Shown piece after piece: positions 5,953 to 6,255 of a stretch of DNA of 6,255 nt. Origin of the DNA: Acidobacteriota bacterium (GTDB taxonomy: Bacteria > Acidobacteriota > Vicinamibacteria > Vicinamibacterales > UBA2999); assembly GCA_947465275.1 (NCBI GenBank), contig CANIAI010000152.1:1-6255 (forward strand). Reading direction: 5' to 3'. Every line of letters starts with the position of its first letter. Positions within the stretch are counted from its first letter, which is position 1. The translations under genes were made by a program, and so were the position numbers. The notes under the pieces are model-generated. The model did no database searches. It saw only the letters and a program-made list of their open reading frames with translations, and was not told where the DNA came from.

Positions 5953-6255
5953 ATGATCGCCGAACCCCACACTGCCGACGACACCGTCGCCGTCGGACGC
6001 CTCCTGGCGCACCAGCGACGCCAGCTGGGGGTCTCCCTCGAAGACGCCACCCGTCAGCTGCTCCTCTCGAAATCGCAGATCGAGGGGCTCGAACGCGGCG
6101 AACCTGGCGCGTTCTACAACCCGCAGTTCTACCGGCAGGCGCTGCGGAAGTACGCCGCGTACCTGCAGGTGGCCCTTCCGGAACTGCCCGCAACCACGGA
6201 GGTGGCGGCCCCGGTGCTGGCGCCGGCGCTCCCCGCCGAGCACTTCGAGCCGCCG
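5953..6255 (+). CDS. RodZ-like helix-turn-helix (HTH_25) protein, 3' end cut by the window
   Basis: The frame is open from the ATG at 5953 to the last base, giving the first 101 residues of a longer protein. Residues about 13-74 match the HTH_25 domain of RodZ and related Xre-like proteins. Helix 1 is VGRLLAHQRRQLG, followed by VSLEDATRQLLLSKSQIEGL with the turn and recognition helix, then LERGE and the characteristic tail FYRQALRKYAAYLQV (about 59-73). From about residue 78 it becomes Pro/Ala-rich (LPATTEVAAPVLAPALPA), as in RodZ-type proteins where a linker leads to a transmembrane helix; that part lies outside the window. If this is RodZ, it would be a membrane-anchored partner of MreB in cell-shape control; otherwise it is a DNA-binding regulator. 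The start is chosen because the HTH follows closely, as is usual in the family. An in-frame ATG at 5881 would add 24 residues with no recognisable domain and is less likely. Confidence 0.82.
   Translation, partial: MIAEPHTADDTVAVGRLLAHQRRQLGVSLEDATRQLLLSKSQIEGLERGEPGAFYNPQFYRQALRKYAAYLQVALPELPATTEVAAPVLAPALPAEHFEPP

Noticed and set aside
5433..6050. Minus-strand open frame of 205 codons through the intergenic region
   Set aside because: It overlaps both the flavoenzyme 5' end and the HTH gene in other frames, and only the repeat-derived heptads look structured. There is not enough support to call a gene.

Overview
This is a very GC-rich bacterial window with strong G/C preference at third codon positions and closely packed genes. 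That composition, a LldD/mandelate-dehydrogenase-type flavoenzyme and a RodZ-type HTH protein would fit a soil or environmental lineage such as Acidobacteriota (Vicinamibacteria-like), Myxococcota or Gemmatimonadota. The sequence alone does not settle the taxon, and I hold this only as an inference. No rRNA, tRNA, CRISPR array, insertion sequence or phage gene is visible.

Layout. (1) Positions 2-4391, plus strand, hold the last two genes of a tripartite RND efflux operon: an essentially complete AcrB/MexB-type (HAE1) inner-membrane proton/drug antiporter, then a TolC/OprM-type outer-membrane channel that overlaps it by 8 nt. The periplasmic adaptor that would complete the pump is not in view and probably lies just upstream of base 1. 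(2) Positions 4394-5563, minus strand, encode a complete FMN-dependent alpha-hydroxy-acid dehydrogenase of the LldD/mandelate dehydrogenase type. It converges on the efflux operon with only 2 nt between the two stop codons. (3) Positions 5564-5952 are a 389-bp divergent intergenic region. Most of it is a strictly phased 21-nt repeat array (about ten units, 5577-5807, possibly reaching 5849). It is followed by an 8-bp perfect inverted repeat (5892-5915) and a -10-like element. (4) From 5953 to the end, plus strand, runs the N-terminal part of a RodZ-like (HTH_25) helix-turn-helix protein, cut by the window edge.

The efflux genes form one functional unit that moves amphiphilic compounds from the inner membrane and periplasm to the outside. 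The flavoenzyme is probably an independent oxidation step that feeds electrons to the respiratory chain; nothing visible ties it to the pump. The least ordinary part is the intergenic array. Its GGGC box recurs every 21 nt with no slippage for ten units although the rest of each unit has diverged. The array abuts the putative promoter of the flavoenzyme gene.
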